From Melaminivora suipulveris (GTDB taxonomy: Bacteria; Pseudomonadota; Gammaproteobacteria; Burkholderiales; Burkholderiaceae_C): DNA of 64,000 nt. Location: the NCBI RefSeq assembly GCF_003008575.1, contig NZ_CP027667.1, forward strand, positions 1,430,501 to 1,494,500, read 5' to 3'. Made by a program: the position numbers and the translations under genes. Each line of letters begins with the position of its first letter. Within the stretch, counting starts at the first letter, position 1. Positions 63,075-64,000 of this stretch are shown piece after piece. The notes under the pieces were generated by a model that was given only the letters and a program-made list of their open reading frames with translations, was not told where the DNA came from and did no database searches.

Positions 63075-63198
63075 GGTGCGGATTTTCTCGCAGATGCGGC
63101 GGTCGATCCGGGTTTACCCGAGATCCTGCAGCACCCGCCGGGTTTGCGCGAGCGTACACGCACCACGCACCCCACCGCCCGCCGTATGCTCGCCCACC

Positions 63199-64000
63199 AT
63201 GACCCAGACCTACCTGCTGGCCCTCGACCAGGGCACCTCCAGCTCGCGCTCCATCGTCTTCGATGCGGGCGGCCACGTCGTCGCCCAGGCCCAGCTGGAG
63301 CTGCCGCAGATCTACCCGCGCCCCGGCTGGGTGGAGCACGACGCGCGCGAGATCTGGCGCACGCAGCTGGCCACCGCGCGCCAGGCGCTGGCGCAGGCCG
63401 GCATCACCGCGGCGCAGGTGCGCGCCATCGGCATCACCAACCAGCGCGAGACCACGCTGGTGTGGGACCGCAGGACCGGCGCGCCCATCCACCACGCCAT
63501 CGTCTGGCAGGACCGGCGTGCCGAGCCCGCCTGCGCGCGGCTGCGCGAGCAGGGCCACGAGGCGCTGATCCGCCAAAAGACCGGCCTGCTGATCGACGCC
63601 TATTTCTCCGCCACCAAACTGCAATGGCTGCTGGAGCACGTGCCCGGCGCCCGCACCGCCGCCGAGGCCGGCGAGCTGGCTTTTGGCACCATCGACAGCT
63701 GGCTGATCTGGCAGCTCACGGGCGGCGCACGCCACGTCACCGACGTGAGCAATGCCAGCCGCACCATGCTGCTGAACGTGCATAGCAACCAGTGGGACGA
63801 CGAACTGCTGGCGCTCTTGAACATCCCGCGCGCGCTGATGCCCGAGGTGCTGCCCTCGGCCAGCCTGGAGTTCGGCAGCACGGCGCCCGAGCTGCTGGGC
63901 AGCGCCATCCCAATAGCCGGCGTGGCCGGCGACCAGCAAAGCGCGCTCTTCGGCCAGGCCTGTTTTTCCGCCGGCATGGCCAAGAACACCTACGGCACGG
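63199..64000 (+). CDS. glpK: Glycerol kinase, N-terminal part (cut by window end)
   Basis: The first 267 codons of glycerol kinase, which phosphorylates glycerol with ATP. FGGY-family blocks are [42 protein letters not shown] and [33 protein letters not shown] segments, the last containing the glycerol-binding Asp. The frame remains open to the right edge. Divergent from glpD, so glycerol uptake metabolism is encoded here. Confidence 0.96.
   Translation, partial: MTQTYLLALDQGTSSSRSIVFDAGGHVVAQAQLELPQIYPRPGWVEHDAREIWRTQLATARQALAQAGITAAQVRAIGITNQRETTLVWDRRTGAPIHHAIVWQDRRAEPACARLREQGHEALIRQKTGLLIDAYFSATKLQWLLEHVPGARTAAEAGELAFGTIDSWLIWQLTGGARHVTDVSNASRTMLLNVHSNQWDDELLALLNIPRALMPEVLPSASLEFGSTAPELLGSAIPIAGVAGDQQSALFGQACFSAGMAKNTYGT

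Overview
The window reads as high-GC chromosomal DNA of a beta-proteobacterium of the Comamonadaceae (Acidovorax/Alicycliphilus-like). This placement rests on gene content and order (narXL-narK1K2-narGHJI, vitamin-B12-dependent ribonucleotide reductase, DUF3567 and DUF3108 proteins, DUF2274 behind trbI) and on small dispersed repeats. It is an inference from recognition, not a database result.

Region 1 (1-3816) is the right end of a Tn4371-family integrative and conjugative element: the 3' end of trbL, then trbF, trbG, trbI and a DUF2274 gene, a terminator, about 200 bases without genes, and the octamer TTTTTCAT at 3809-3816, the insertion core known for this family. Everything after it looks like resident chromosome.

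Region 2 (3890-16588) holds metabolic and hypothetical genes: a lipoprotein aminopeptidase that seems to start at CTG, acyl-CoA-binding protein, an M20 amidohydrolase, an orphan ABC solute-binding protein, a molybdopterin oxidoreductase, an FAH-family protein, DUF3108 and DUF3567 proteins, a C-terminally shortened hemerythrin-like protein, a nitroreductase and a beta-carbonic anhydrase.

Region 3 (15776-31760, all minus strand) is an anaerobic respiration block. Read 5' to 3' it runs nrdJ (oxygen-independent RNR), narX-narL (nitrate-sensing two-component system), narK1-narK2 (nitrate uptake and nitrate/nitrite exchange), narG-H-J-I (membrane-bound nitrate reductase) and a parvulin-type prolyl isomerase. 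Together they sense, import and respire nitrate and supply deoxyribonucleotides without oxygen.

Region 4 (32015-52166) is housekeeping and accessory metabolism: ChaN-like lipoprotein, purU, a LysR regulator, glcD, marC, DUF445, a class V aminotransferase, a single-chain acyl-CoA carboxylase beside an acyl-CoA synthetase, yggS divergent from pilT-pilU, a hydroxyacid dehydrogenase, and the envelope/replication cluster BON-lipoprotein/diaA/yraN/rsmI.

Region 5 (52250-61423, minus strand) carries initiator tRNA-fMet and the spc and alpha ribosomal operons (rplN to rplQ) behind a strong sigma70-type promoter. Region 6 is glpD divergent from glpK, the latter cut by the window end.

The most interesting unexplained signal is a family of about ten dispersed ~60-bp repeats in the resident chromosome. 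They sit between genes, supply stop codons at convergent gene ends, and in four cases lie in frame inside protein-coding genes. A second repeat family with at least two copies is also present.
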